56,428 nucleotides of DNA from Chitinophagaceae bacterium (GTDB lineage Bacteria; Bacteroidota; Bacteroidia; Chitinophagales; Chitinophagaceae). Shown piece by piece: positions 34,233 to 42,698 of the stretch; position 1 is the first letter of the stretch; each line of letters opens with the position of its first letter. The notes below the pieces were generated by a model. It was given only the letters and a program-made list of their open reading frames with translations. It had not been told where the DNA came from and made no database searches. The translations under genes and the position numbers were made by a program. The stretch lies in assembly GCA_947447265.1 (NCBI GenBank), contig CANFKC010000032.1, positions 1 to 56,428 of the forward strand, in the 5' to 3' direction.

Positions 34233-36317
34233 ATATTAGATTCGCCAATTGAATTTCTCCGCGGCGTAGGCCCGCAGCGCGGTGAATTGCTGCGCACGGA
34301 ATTAGGCATAGCTACTTTTGAAGACTTATTATATCACTACCCTTACCGTTATTTTGACCGTAGCCAAATAACAAAAATTGGCACCATAAATGGCAACACG
34401 GAATATGCACAGTTCGCAGGAACGCTGATAAATTTGGGAACCGAAGGCGATGGGCGCAGGAGCCGGCTGGTTGCCACCCTGTTCGATGAAACCGGCAGGA
34501 TAGAACTAGTTTGGTTTGCCAATATAAACTGGGTTAAGAAGAATATACGTGAAGGTGAAAAATATATAGTATTTGGGAAGATCGCTAACTTTAATGGTTA
34601 TTACAATATATCGCATCCCGAAATAGAGCCGCTCAATAGCGAAACTAATATCCCGGGCCGGCAACCCGTTTATCCGACAACTGAAAAGTTAAGAGTAAAA
34701 GGAATTACCAACCGGTCGTTTGCGAAACTTACTACTGCGTTATTTGAAAAAGTAAAACTTCATGACATCGTTGAGGTATTACCAGCTAATGTATTGTCAG
34801 CCTACGGTTTATGCGGCAGATACTACGCTTTATTGTGGCTGCATTTTCCGGATACAGAACTTCATGAACAGATGGCGCGCCGTCGGATGAAGTTTGAGGA
34901 ACTGCTGATCAGCCAGCTTTTAATTGGCAGATTACGGCTGCAGCATACCGTTCAGCAAGGTTGGGTATTCAGTAAGGTAGGCGATAATTTCAATACATTT
35001 TACAGCGATCACCTACCTTTTCAGCTAACTGGCGCGCAAAAACGTGTACTTCGCGAAATAAGACAGGACACTGCTACTGGCAAACAAATGAACCGGCTTT
35101 TACAGGGCGATGTAGGTAGCGGCAAAACCATAGTTGCGCTCATGAGCATGTTGTTAGCTATGGACAACGGTTTCCAGGCTTGTATTATGGCACCGACCGA
35201 AATATTGGCGCAGCAACATTTTTTCGGCATTTCGAAGTTACTCGAAGAAATGGGTATAACTATAAAACTCCTGACTGGCAGCGTAAAAGGCAAAGAACGT
35301 AAACAGATTCTCAGCGAGCTTGCTGATGGCACACTGCAACTTGTTGCCGGAACGCATGCCCTTATTGAAGACAGCGTTCAGTTTAAGAACCTTGGTTTGG
35401 CAGTAATCGACGAACAGCATCGTTTTGGTGTCGGACAAAGGGCGAGGCTATGGACAAAAAATGCGCATCCGCCTCATGTGCTGGTTATGACTGCAACACC
35501 CATACCCCGGACGCTTGCTATGACTATGTATGGCGACCTTGAAGTTTCGGTAATTGATGAATTACCACCTGGTAGGCAGGAAATAAAAACGGTACACAGG
35601 CGTGATGCCACCCGCGCAAGCGTAATGGAATTTATCCGTAAAGAAGTTGACAAAGGCAGGCAGGCATATATTGTTTACCCGCTTATTGAAGAATCAGAAA
35701 AACTGGACTATGAAAGCCTGATGGCTGGCTATGAGCAGGTTAAAATATGGTTCATTGACGATAAATACCGGATAGCAATGGTGCATGGCAAGCAACCGGC
35801 TGACGAACGACAACGCAATATGGCCAGGTTTGTAAAGGGTGAAGCCAATGTGCTCGTAGCAACTACCGTTATTGAAGTAGGCGTTAATGTACCTAATGCT
35901 TCAGTCATGCTTATAGAAAGTGCCGAGCGTTTCGGCCTTTCACAAATGCACCAGCTTAGAGGCCGGGTTGGGCGTGGTGCCGAACAGAGTTATTGTATAC
36001 TAATGACAGGCAATAAGGTTGGTGAAGAAAGCGTTAAGCGCATCAACATAATGGTAAGCACAACTGATGGATTTAAAATTGCCGAAGCTGACCTTGAAAT
36101 GCGTGGGCCCGGCGATATGTATGGCACCAAACAAAGCGGCGTGCTCAAATTTAAACTGGCCGATATTGTACAGGATGCCGGCATACTGGAACAAACCCGC
36201 GAGGCTGCAATTACTTTGTTGAATACCGACCCTAAACTTACACTGCCGCAACATCAACCGCTCCGCAATATGATAGCCCGGCAGGGTAAAGATTCGCACT
36301 GGGGTAAAATAAGCTAG
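34233..36317 (+). CDS. recG: ATP-dependent DNA helicase RecG
   Basis: RecG remodels stalled replication forks and branches Holliday junctions. The product is about 694 residues with an N-terminal wedge/OB-fold domain, Walker A GDVGSGKT, DEQHRFG (Walker B), TATPIPRTLAM (motif III) and the C-terminal helicase motifs (QLRGRVGRG). Homologues begin M-L-D-x-P-I-E-F-L-x-G-V-G-P. Here LDSPIEFLRGVGP is encoded directly after ATA at 34233-34235, no ATG occurs in frame back to the stop TAA at 34194-34196, and the only in-frame NTG start (TTG at 34287) would remove this conserved segment. I therefore annotate the start at ATA. It is convergent with the GT7 gene. Confidence 0.85.
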   Translation: MLDSPIEFLRGVGPQRGELLRTELGIATFEDLLYHYPYRYFDRSQITKIGTINGNTEYAQFAGTLINLGTEGDGRRSRLVATLFDETGRIELVWFANINWVKKNIREGEKYIVFGKIANFNGYYNISHPEIEPLNSETNIPGRQPVYPTTEKLRVKGITNRSFAKLTTALFEKVKLHDIVEVLPANVLSAYGLCGRYYALLWLHFPDTELHEQMARRRMKFEELLISQLLIGRLRLQHTVQQGWVFSKVGDNFNTFYSDHLPFQLTGAQKRVLREIRQDTATGKQMNRLLQGDVGSGKTIVALMSMLLAMDNGFQACIMAPTEILAQQHFFGISKLLEEMGITIKLLTGSVKGKERKQILSELADGTLQLVAGTHALIEDSVQFKNLGLAVIDEQHRFGVGQRARLWTKNAHPPHVLVMTATPIPRTLAMTMYGDLEVSVIDELPPGRQEIKTVHRRDATRASVMEFIRKEVDKGRQAYIVYPLIEESEKLDYESLMAGYEQVKIWFIDDKYRIAMVHGKQPADERQRNMARFVKGEANVLVATTVIEVGVNVPNASVMLIESAERFGLSQMHQLRGRVGRGAEQSYCILMTGNKVGEESVKRINIMVSTTDGFKIAEADLEMRGPGDMYGTKQSGVLKFKLADIVQDAGILEQTREAAITLLNTDPKLTLPQHQPLRNMIARQGKDSHWGKIS

Positions 36318-36338
36318 CCGAACTTTATACAACAAAGT

Positions 36339-37139
36339 TTACTTCTTCCGCTTCAACTTGCGAAATATTCTCCTTTTCATACTTCCAAGCTTAAAACGAA
36401 CATCGTTTTTTATAATGCTTCTTTTCCTGGTTTGTATTTCACGGTTTATCTCAAAATCAACCTTTACATGAACAGTATTTTCTGATAAGGCGCGCTCACT
36501 TACTTTAATATACTTCGCGTTGGCGTAACCATCAATAAACTGATTATCCTCAAACCTTTCGCGAAGGCGCTTTCTGTACGCACTATTTTCTCTTTCAAGT
36601 CCGGAATGAGAATACCTGTCGTGCTTTAAGCTGCGATACCATCCTTTCCGGCGTTGCACAGGTATGCCCAGCATCTCATATCTGTCGAATATCTCATTGT
36701 CTTCGTCTCCCCAACCCCAATATTCATTTGGAAAGCCGTTTATGCTCATATAACCTTCCCGATCAGTTAGAAATACACCGCCCATAAACCGGTTGTGCGC
36801 AAGTTTCCAATCATATTCTTCAACATGATAAGCCAGATGGGTTACACCGGGCTGGTAAGAATAGTCGACATCAAGTGGAAAATAATCGACATCATTAAAT
36901 GCCCAATAGTCAAATTTCTCCGACTCGATAAATCCCGCATTCAGGAGTAAACCCTTATTGAAAGGTAGCGAATTAGCTTGTTCTATTATAAATATTTTAA
37001 ACTCATAATTCTTACAATAAGCCTCAAGCCGGGGTAGAAGTTCATCAAGGTGCTTGCGCCGGTTTCTATATGGAATGATAATAGCTAATTTCTCTTTTTG
37101 CCCCACGCCACTCTGCGTCGGCATTATTGTAGCAGTCAT
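36339..37139 (-). CDS. GT7-type beta-1,4-galactosyltransferase-like protein
   Basis: The 266-residue product belongs to the glycosyltransferase family 7 fold of animal beta-1,4-galactosyltransferases. It has FNKGLLLNAGF at about 60-70, the metal- and donor-binding DVD at 83-85 (FNDVDYFPLD), and GGVFLTDREG followed by the GWGDEDNE motif at about 142-149. It lacks a signal peptide and membrane anchor, so it probably acts at the cytosolic face on a nucleotide-sugar substrate. The donor (UDP-Gal, UDP-GalNAc or UDP-GlcNAc) cannot be predicted. The C-terminal region is very basic (KRRIFRKLKRKK), which may mediate membrane contact. ATG at 37139 is used; ATG at residue 6 is also possible. Confidence 0.82.
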   Translation of the reverse strand: MTATIMPTQSGVGQKEKLAIIIPYRNRRKHLDELLPRLEAYCKNYEFKIFIIEQANSLPFNKGLLLNAGFIESEKFDYWAFNDVDYFPLDVDYSYQPGVTHLAYHVEEYDWKLAHNRFMGGVFLTDREGYMSINGFPNEYWGWGDEDNEIFDRYEMLGIPVQRRKGWYRSLKHDRYSHSGLERENSAYRKRLRERFEDNQFIDGYANAKYIKVSERALSENTVHVKVDFEINREIQTRKRSIIKNDVRFKLGSMKRRIFRKLKRKK

Positions 37140-37492
37140 TTTACTAAATCTTAGGGTTTACTGTAAGTTGTCAAGAAAGTAGTAACCTCCATATGAAGCA
37201 TACCTAAATGACGTACAAACATAGCTTATTTAGTAGGAACGTGAGTATCAACAATTGACAATTAATATATAATGCATAAGAAAATAGCACATTCATTATC
37301 GAATGACCAGGTATAGTCACTGTAAATTTGTATAATTAGATATGGTACACTGACTTATGTATATTTTTGTTTTTAATTTGTGATTTTTCAAGGTGTGAGT
37401 GACATCCATTAATTCAAATAAAATCACACATTTATGACAAATCTGGCAGGCGATTCGATATAAATTAGTGCGCGGGCGGATAATCAACCGGT
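37140..37492. other. Intergenic region between two minus-strand genes
   Basis: No gene is supported. TATTTTTG occurs on the plus strand at about 37360-37368, but no plus-strand gene follows for over 1 kb. On the minus strand TTTG and TATTTGAA occur near 37425-37400 with an imperfect 17-base spacing. Confidence 0.4.
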
Positions 37493-38278
37493 TTACACCG
37501 CAGTGTTACCACTTGCTAGGCCATTAATAACTCTGTCCCAATCAAATGCATGCCCTATATCAACTTTGTCGGTGCGGCAGTTTACGTGACTCACAATACC
37601 ATTGAAATTCACAAAGTCATTTTGGGGCAAAGTATTATAACGCGCGGCTTCATCAACAAACTGGCGGTTAATGCCATAGGTGGCAGTGAGGTATCGCAGC
37701 AGATTAGTTACACTTTCATATTGTGCGTCAGTAAACGCAGCGTAGTAGCTAAAACCACGGTAAGGTATAGCCAGCGCCTGGTAATATTGGGTTTCCACCA
37801 TAGTGCAATAAACGTCGGAATCAGCATACGTTGTAACCAGGTTATCACCAATTTTTTTCAGTGGGCCAATATTTGAAATTTCTATCCCGATACTGCTGCC
37901 GCTCATCTGTTTGTTGCCACCTACCGCTTTAGGGCCAAGGTGATAGCTCCAGTACTTTGATCCAAACAGGTTGTATATTTTACCGTCTCTGCCAACTACA
38001 AAAGGAACGGACACATGATTGTTAGGCGTGGTTAGTGTAGCAATATCGCCCGTCAGGTATCCCATGGTAAAATGCAGTACAACCTTTTTCTTAACAATCA
38101 CATCCTGGTAGAAAAAGCTGGTGTCGCTATTGGCCTGGGTAAGTAATATATAGTCCATAACGCCGGTTTCACCAGGTATGGCTACAGAACTATTCTTTAA
38201 AATGAACTTTTTTCCATTTCCATCGATCCCTGTATTTTGGAAATCCATTTCCTGTGCGCTTATTGCTGATGCTTTCAT
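37493..38278 (-). CDS. N-acetylmuramoyl-L-alanine amidase (Amidase_2), no signal peptide
   Basis: The 261-residue product has an Amidase_2 fold that cleaves the bond between MurNAc and L-alanine in peptidoglycan. Candidate zinc ligands are His69 (VVLHFT), His231 (IVSHVNCR) and Asp240 (DKVDIG), the usual set. VPFVVGRDGKIYNLF and SSIGIEISNIG are typical family strands. No signal peptide is seen at the ATG at 38278: the first 40 residues are polar. Most cell-wall amidases are exported, so this one may be cytoplasmic, carried by another route, or of phage or effector origin. No immunity gene or holin is adjacent. Confidence 0.8.
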   Translation of the reverse strand: MKASAISAQEMDFQNTGIDGNGKKFILKNSSVAIPGETGVMDYILLTQANSDTSFFYQDVIVKKKVVLHFTMGYLTGDIATLTTPNNHVSVPFVVGRDGKIYNLFGSKYWSYHLGPKAVGGNKQMSGSSIGIEISNIGPLKKIGDNLVTTYADSDVYCTMVETQYYQALAIPYRGFSYYAAFTDAQYESVTNLLRYLTATYGINRQFVDEAARYNTLPQNDFVNFNGIVSHVNCRTDKVDIGHAFDWDRVINGLASGNTAV

Positions 38279-38556
38279 TAAGACAATGTTGAGTGTACGA
38301 CAATAATACCGAAAATGATGAATTAATTAAATTTTTTCAGGTATAAAATATACACATTTAAAACTAGATTGAATCTATGTTTATCGGTGCGTTTATGAAG
38401 GATATCACGGGCCAGATAGTAAGCGCGCATTACAGCATCAGCAACTTTATTAACCAGCAATTGAAACATTAAAAAATATTGCAAAAAACTAGCGTTCAGG
38501 CACACTTCGCGATAAATTGTTTCAGTATCTTTATAAGAACCAATAAAACCATTTAT

Positions 38557-39630
38557 ATGAAAAGACTATTCCTTATCGCAGCCCTGGCGGCAGTTAGCGC
38601 AGACGTATCCGCCCAAACGAGACTTGTTTTATATGAAGAATTTACGGGCGAAAATTGCCCATCCTGTTCCAGTACCAACCCAGCACTGGATGCAATGATG
38701 GCGTCGAGCACTAATGCGACCAAAATACACATGATCAAATACATGTGTGATATCCCTTCGGCAGGTCCGTTTTTTTACATGACCAATACGCTGTTTGAGG
38801 CAACTAGGCAAACCTATTACAATGTTCCTTTTGCACCATTCGGCACTATTGACGGATTTGTTCCTGATGGTAGTACGGCATATCCCGGCTACCCTGCGTA
38901 CCTAACACAGAGCGACCTGGATGCCGGCGCAGCTATAGCGTCGCCATTTAAAATAACTGCAACGTATAAATATAACAGCACTTATGATACCGTTACGATA
39001 ACTGCAAAAGTTAAAGCTATTGCAGCATACGCTCCTTCTGCCGGTAGTATAAAATTACGTTCTGCCCTTTGCAAAACACTGCACTTCGCAAGTTCTCCAG
39101 GCAGCAATGGCGAGACAGAATTTGTCAATACAGTAAGAGGCATGTACCCAAGCGCTGCCGGCCTTGCAATTGCAAATTCATGGGCAATAGGCGACTCGCA
39201 GACTTATATTTTGAAAGGTGCAGTTATCTCTGAAACAAGCAGCGCAATTCCGCACACTGCAACCGACACAAGCGTTGCTGTCTGGATACAGAATGATGCT
39301 GATAAGATCATTGCACAATCAGCAATTGCAGCCAGAACATTCCCGGCATCTGTTAACGAAATCGAAAAGAGTATTACCGCATGCAACATTTTTCCTAACC
39401 CAACCCGGGAAACCTTTACGCTAGCATTCAATGCGGAAAAAGCAGCAACAGCATCTGTTTCTATTTTTGATGCCGTAGGCAAAAGAATGAACAGGATGGA
39501 ATCGTTGCATATTAACGAAGGCAGCAACACCGTTACCTTGTCAACTGACATGCTACCTGCAGGTATTTATAACGTACAGTTACAGGTAGAAAATACTGTA
39601 GAAAACACGCTACTTACAGTTGTAAAATAA
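38557..39630 (+). CDS. Omp28-related T9SS-exported protein
   Basis: The 357-residue product has a signal peptide (about 1-20, ending VSAQ), a thioredoxin-like Omp28 domain with EEFTGENCPSCSS (Cys34 and Cys37, a CxxC pair), a beta-rich middle, and a Por sorting domain from about residue 280 (CNIFPNPTRETFTLAF ... LPAGIYNVQL). Omp28 proteins of Porphyromonas are surface lipoproteins or adhesins; the thioredoxin fold suggests a disulphide or binding role here. ATG at 38557 is preferred over the earlier 38479 because it starts directly before the signal peptide. A strong terminator follows at 39655. Confidence 0.85.
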   Translation: MKRLFLIAALAAVSADVSAQTRLVLYEEFTGENCPSCSSTNPALDAMMASSTNATKIHMIKYMCDIPSAGPFFYMTNTLFEATRQTYYNVPFAPFGTIDGFVPDGSTAYPGYPAYLTQSDLDAGAAIASPFKITATYKYNSTYDTVTITAKVKAIAAYAPSAGSIKLRSALCKTLHFASSPGSNGETEFVNTVRGMYPSAAGLAIANSWAIGDSQTYILKGAVISETSSAIPHTATDTSVAVWIQNDADKIIAQSAIAARTFPASVNEIEKSITACNIFPNPTRETFTLAFNAEKAATASVSIFDAVGKRMNRMESLHINEGSNTVTLSTDMLPAGIYNVQLQVENTVENTLLTVVK

Positions 39631-39654
39631 TTCGTCATTTCCCCATCGTATATT

Positions 39655-39682
39655 AAAAAAGCTGCCTTTTGGCAGCTTTTTT
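39655..39682 (+). terminator. Terminator of the Omp28-like gene
   Basis: AAAAAAGCTGCC (39655-39666) pairs with GGCAGCTTTTTT (39671-39682), loop TTTT. The stem ends in T on the coding side. Confidence 0.85.
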
Positions 39683-39937
39683 AATTTGGTTCAGGTTGTT
39701 TTTCACATTTCACCGGCTTTTTCAAAATTTCCAGAATAATTGTGTCTTTAAACAAGCACTTCGCAGCAACTAACTGGGCATCGTCTAAAGAAATATCATT
39801 TGCTTACTGAAATTAGCGTAACTCTGTAGTGTAATAGGGTACAAAAGCTAAGCTTCCGCTTTTTCCTTCTTAGAACGGCCGCCCTAACGAGCCTATTTGA
39901 ATGCCTGACACTTAAAAAATTTCAAACAATATATATT

Positions 39938-40981
39938 ATGATTTCAGCAAAGGGTTATGCCGCACAGACAAATACTTCAGACCTCGCACCATGGACATTT
40001 GATCGCCGGGAAACAGGTCCGCACGATGTGCAATTCGACATCTTATTTTGTGGGGTATGCCATTCCGATCTGCACCAGATAAGGGATGATTGGTTCCCTG
40101 GCATCTTCCCAATGGTACCGGGTCACGAGATAGTAGGCCGTGTTGTGAAAGTTGGTGAGAAAGTAACCAAATTTAAAGTAGGAGACCTTGCTGCAACTGG
40201 TTGCCTTGTAGACTCCTGCGGCCATTGCGACAATTGCAAACAAGATCTGGAGCAATATTGCGCCGAAGGTGCAACGGGGACTTATAATGCATACGGGCGT
40301 GATGACAAAAGCCCTACCTACGGTGGTTATTCAAACACCATAGTAGTAAAAGAAGAATTCGTACTGAGGCTGACCGAAAATGCCGACCTGGCGGCAACCG
40401 CCCCACTCCTTTGCGCTGGCATTACAACGTATTCCCCTCTCAGGCATTGGAAAGTTGGCAAAGGTCATAAACTGGCCGTACTGGGCCTTGGTGGCCTTGG
40501 CCACATGGCAGTAAAATTTGGTGTTGCTTTTGGCGCTGAAGTTACTGTACTCAGTACTTCTCCCGAGAAGGAAGCAGATGCCAAAAAACTGGGAGCCCAT
40601 AACTTTGTTGTTACTACTGACGAAGCACAGGTAACAGCTGCGCGTAGCACATTCGACTTTATATTGGATACTGTTTCTGCTGGGCACGATTTCAACATGT
40701 ACCTTTCGCTGCTTAAAACAAACGGCACTATGATATGTGTAGGTGTGCCGTCAGAACCAGCTTCAGTATCAGCTTTCAGCCTGCTTGGCGGTCGCAGAAG
40801 CCTTGCTGGTTCCAGCATTGGTGGCATCAAAGAAACTCAGGAAATGCTTGATTTTTGCGCTGAAAATAATATCGTGTCTGACATTGAGCTAATAGATATT
40901 AAAGATATTACCCACGCCTATCAGCGGATGCTTAAGGGTGATGTACGTTATCGCTTTGTAATCGATATGTCAACCTTGTAA
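39938..40981 (+). CDS. Zinc-dependent alcohol dehydrogenase (YahK/cinnamyl-type)
   Basis: The 347-residue product oxidises alcohols or reduces aldehydes with NAD(P). The catalytic zinc site is Cys41 (FCGVCHSDLH), His63 and Glu64 (PGHE). The structural zinc site has Cys94, Cys97, Cys100 and Cys108. The cofactor motif is GLGGLGH at about 178. The pattern is that of the YahK/cinnamyl alcohol dehydrogenase group, which is broad in substrate and often NADPH-linked. No paired pathway gene is adjacent. A terminator hairpin is at 41099-41130. The 307-base gap upstream holds the previous terminator and no clear promoter. Confidence 0.88.
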   Translation: MISAKGYAAQTNTSDLAPWTFDRRETGPHDVQFDILFCGVCHSDLHQIRDDWFPGIFPMVPGHEIVGRVVKVGEKVTKFKVGDLAATGCLVDSCGHCDNCKQDLEQYCAEGATGTYNAYGRDDKSPTYGGYSNTIVVKEEFVLRLTENADLAATAPLLCAGITTYSPLRHWKVGKGHKLAVLGLGGLGHMAVKFGVAFGAEVTVLSTSPEKEADAKKLGAHNFVVTTDEAQVTAARSTFDFILDTVSAGHDFNMYLSLLKTNGTMICVGVPSEPASVSAFSLLGGRRSLAGSSIGGIKETQEMLDFCAENNIVSDIELIDIKDITHAYQRMLKGDVRYRFVIDMSTL

Positions 40982-41098
40982 GTGTAAAGTTAAGGATAGC
41001 AAAAATTTACAGCTGAATAAATTTGCTAAGAAATCGGTACGGGTACAACCGGAATTTGGTGCTGAATCCGCTAAAACATCATAACAAATTACCAGCAT

Positions 41099-41130
41099 AA
41101 AAGGCTATTTCTGAAAAGGAATAGCCTTTT
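41099..41130 (+). terminator. Terminator of the alcohol dehydrogenase gene
   Basis: AAAAGGCTATT (41099-41109) pairs with AATAGCCTTTT (41120-41130), with a loop of ten. The T tract of the right arm is short. Confidence 0.75.
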
Positions 41131-41169
41131 CGATTTGTAGAAACCCCTCAAAAATTGTATTCGATCCAG

Positions 41170-41235
41170 TTGACGAAAATCAATTTATACTTTGCCACAA
41201 GTCAATTATATCGCACTTTCCAAAATATACTTTTG
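41170..41235 (+). promoter_or_regulatory. Promoter of the 41293 surface operon with a shared upstream site
   Basis: TACTTTTG (41228-41235) is an exact TAnnTTTG -7 box. Fifty-eight bases before it lies TTGACGAAAATCAATT (41170-41185), and TTTG at 41191-41194. The same elements occur at identical distances before the 45252 gene. The -33 position itself reads ATTA and is weak, so the upstream site may recruit an activator. Confidence 0.6.
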
Positions 41236-41292
41236 CCTTGTAAAGCGGAATAAAACAACGCGAACAATTAACTTTTAAAGGGAAAAGCTGTT

Positions 41293-42678
41293 ATGAAATC
41301 ATCTCTATTTTTTGCGGCAATTATGCTGGCTTTTGCAACCTCGACGAGGGCACAAGTGGGTGTTGGTACTACATCACCAAACTCAACAATGGATATCAGG
41401 GGATCCTTATCTACGTCGCACAGGGCGTTCGGTAGTGCAACTAATATCAGCGATTCTGATTACGCACTTGTTTTTACAGGTACCTCCGGCGCAACTGCAA
41501 CCCTCCCGTCCGCAGCAACATGCACCGGTAGAACGTACATGGTAAAGAACAACTCCACCGGTTCTCCCCTGCCCATACTAACGATAATGCCTTCTGCCAC
41601 ACAAACTATTGAAGGAATGAGCAGCTGGGCGCTCGATGAGCCGGGAGAGGCAGCCATGCTCACAAGCAATGGGACCGGCTGGACGGTATATAACCAAAGC
41701 GTACCGGTATCGAAAACCGGCACTACTGGTAGTGCCTGGAATGAAGGTGGCAATCGGCTGCAATCTGCAAAGGCTATAGGTACACAATCTAATTTTGATC
41801 TTCCTTTTATTACTGACAATACCGAAAAAATGCGCATTACCGCGACAGGCAACATCGGTATTGGCACGAGCGCACCAGCATATAAGTTACAGGTGGTCGC
41901 TGCGAGCGATCCGCTATTCTTATCAGGTTTACAGAATGGAGCCGGTACTGATAGTCTGCTTGCAATAGAAAATGGTGTTGTCAAGAAAATAGCACAGTCT
42001 GCTATGCCCTCTTCGCCAACTAACCTATGGTCAACTAATGGAAACGCGGCAACATCAGCAGCTACAAATTTCCTGGGTACTACTGACAACGTAAGCCTGC
42101 GGATCCGCACTAGTAATACACAACGTATGATAATTGACAGTCTTGGCAACTTGGGCATCGGCACGGCAACACCAGGAAATCTTGTTGAAATAAATACAGG
42201 AACTGCCGGTGCATCAGGATTAAGATTGAAGCAAGTGCCAGAAGGCGCGCTGCTATACACTAATGCACAAGGTGATATGGTACAGAACACAAATAGTTTA
42301 TACTTTGATGGCACAAGCAACCGACTCAGCATCGGTGCCGGCACAAGTCCAAACTCAGCATTAACAGTTGGTGGCAGTATGTCGTTACCAATTGTAACCA
42401 AATCAGCCAATTATACACTTGCCACCGATAATCATACCGTGTTATGCAATAGCGCCACCGGTGGTTTTACTGTAAGCCTTCCAGCTGCATCTGGCTGTGT
42501 CGGCAGGGTTTATACCGTCAAAAAAACTTCGATGGACGGTAACCTTATAGTGATACACGCGTCTTCAGGAACAGACTACATTGATGGATCTTCTAATCAA
42601 TACCTATACGCACCGTACGCCTACTTTACTGTGCAGTCTGATGGTGTATCGTCATGGAACATAATAGCTCAACATTAA
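41293..42678 (+). CDS. Secreted tail-fibre-like surface protein without sorting domain
   Basis: The 461-residue product has a signal peptide (about 1-20, ending TRAQ). It contains several phrases of the type VGVGTTSPN, NIGIGTSAP and NLGIGTATP followed by short strands, as in tail-spike or collagen-like repeat proteins exported by Bacteroidota. The last 100 residues form a repeated strand-rich domain (LPAASGCVGRVYTVKK). No Por sorting domain is seen at the C-terminus, unlike its neighbours. It probably sits on the surface with the products of the downstream gene, which begins 20 bases after its stop, so the two form an operon. Confidence 0.75.
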   Translation: MKSSLFFAAIMLAFATSTRAQVGVGTTSPNSTMDIRGSLSTSHRAFGSATNISDSDYALVFTGTSGATATLPSAATCTGRTYMVKNNSTGSPLPILTIMPSATQTIEGMSSWALDEPGEAAMLTSNGTGWTVYNQSVPVSKTGTTGSAWNEGGNRLQSAKAIGTQSNFDLPFITDNTEKMRITATGNIGIGTSAPAYKLQVVAASDPLFLSGLQNGAGTDSLLAIENGVVKKIAQSAMPSSPTNLWSTNGNAATSAATNFLGTTDNVSLRIRTSNTQRMIIDSLGNLGIGTATPGNLVEINTGTAGASGLRLKQVPEGALLYTNAQGDMVQNTNSLYFDGTSNRLSIGAGTSPNSALTVGGSMSLPIVTKSANYTLATDNHTVLCNSATGGFTVSLPAASGCVGRVYTVKKTSMDGNLIVIHASSGTDYIDGSSNQYLYAPYAYFTVQSDGVSSWNIIAQH

Positions 42679-42698
42679 TAACCACACAAGCAATTTAT

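Noticed and set aside
37355-37370. TATTTTTG promoter-like element on the plus strand
   Set aside because: No gene follows on that strand for over 1 kb and the region is AT-rich, so a chance match is likely.
38323-38505. 60-residue minus-strand open frame and a 23-codon plus-strand frame in the same gap
   Set aside because: Neither shows a signal, motif or promoter; the region is a simple divergent gap.
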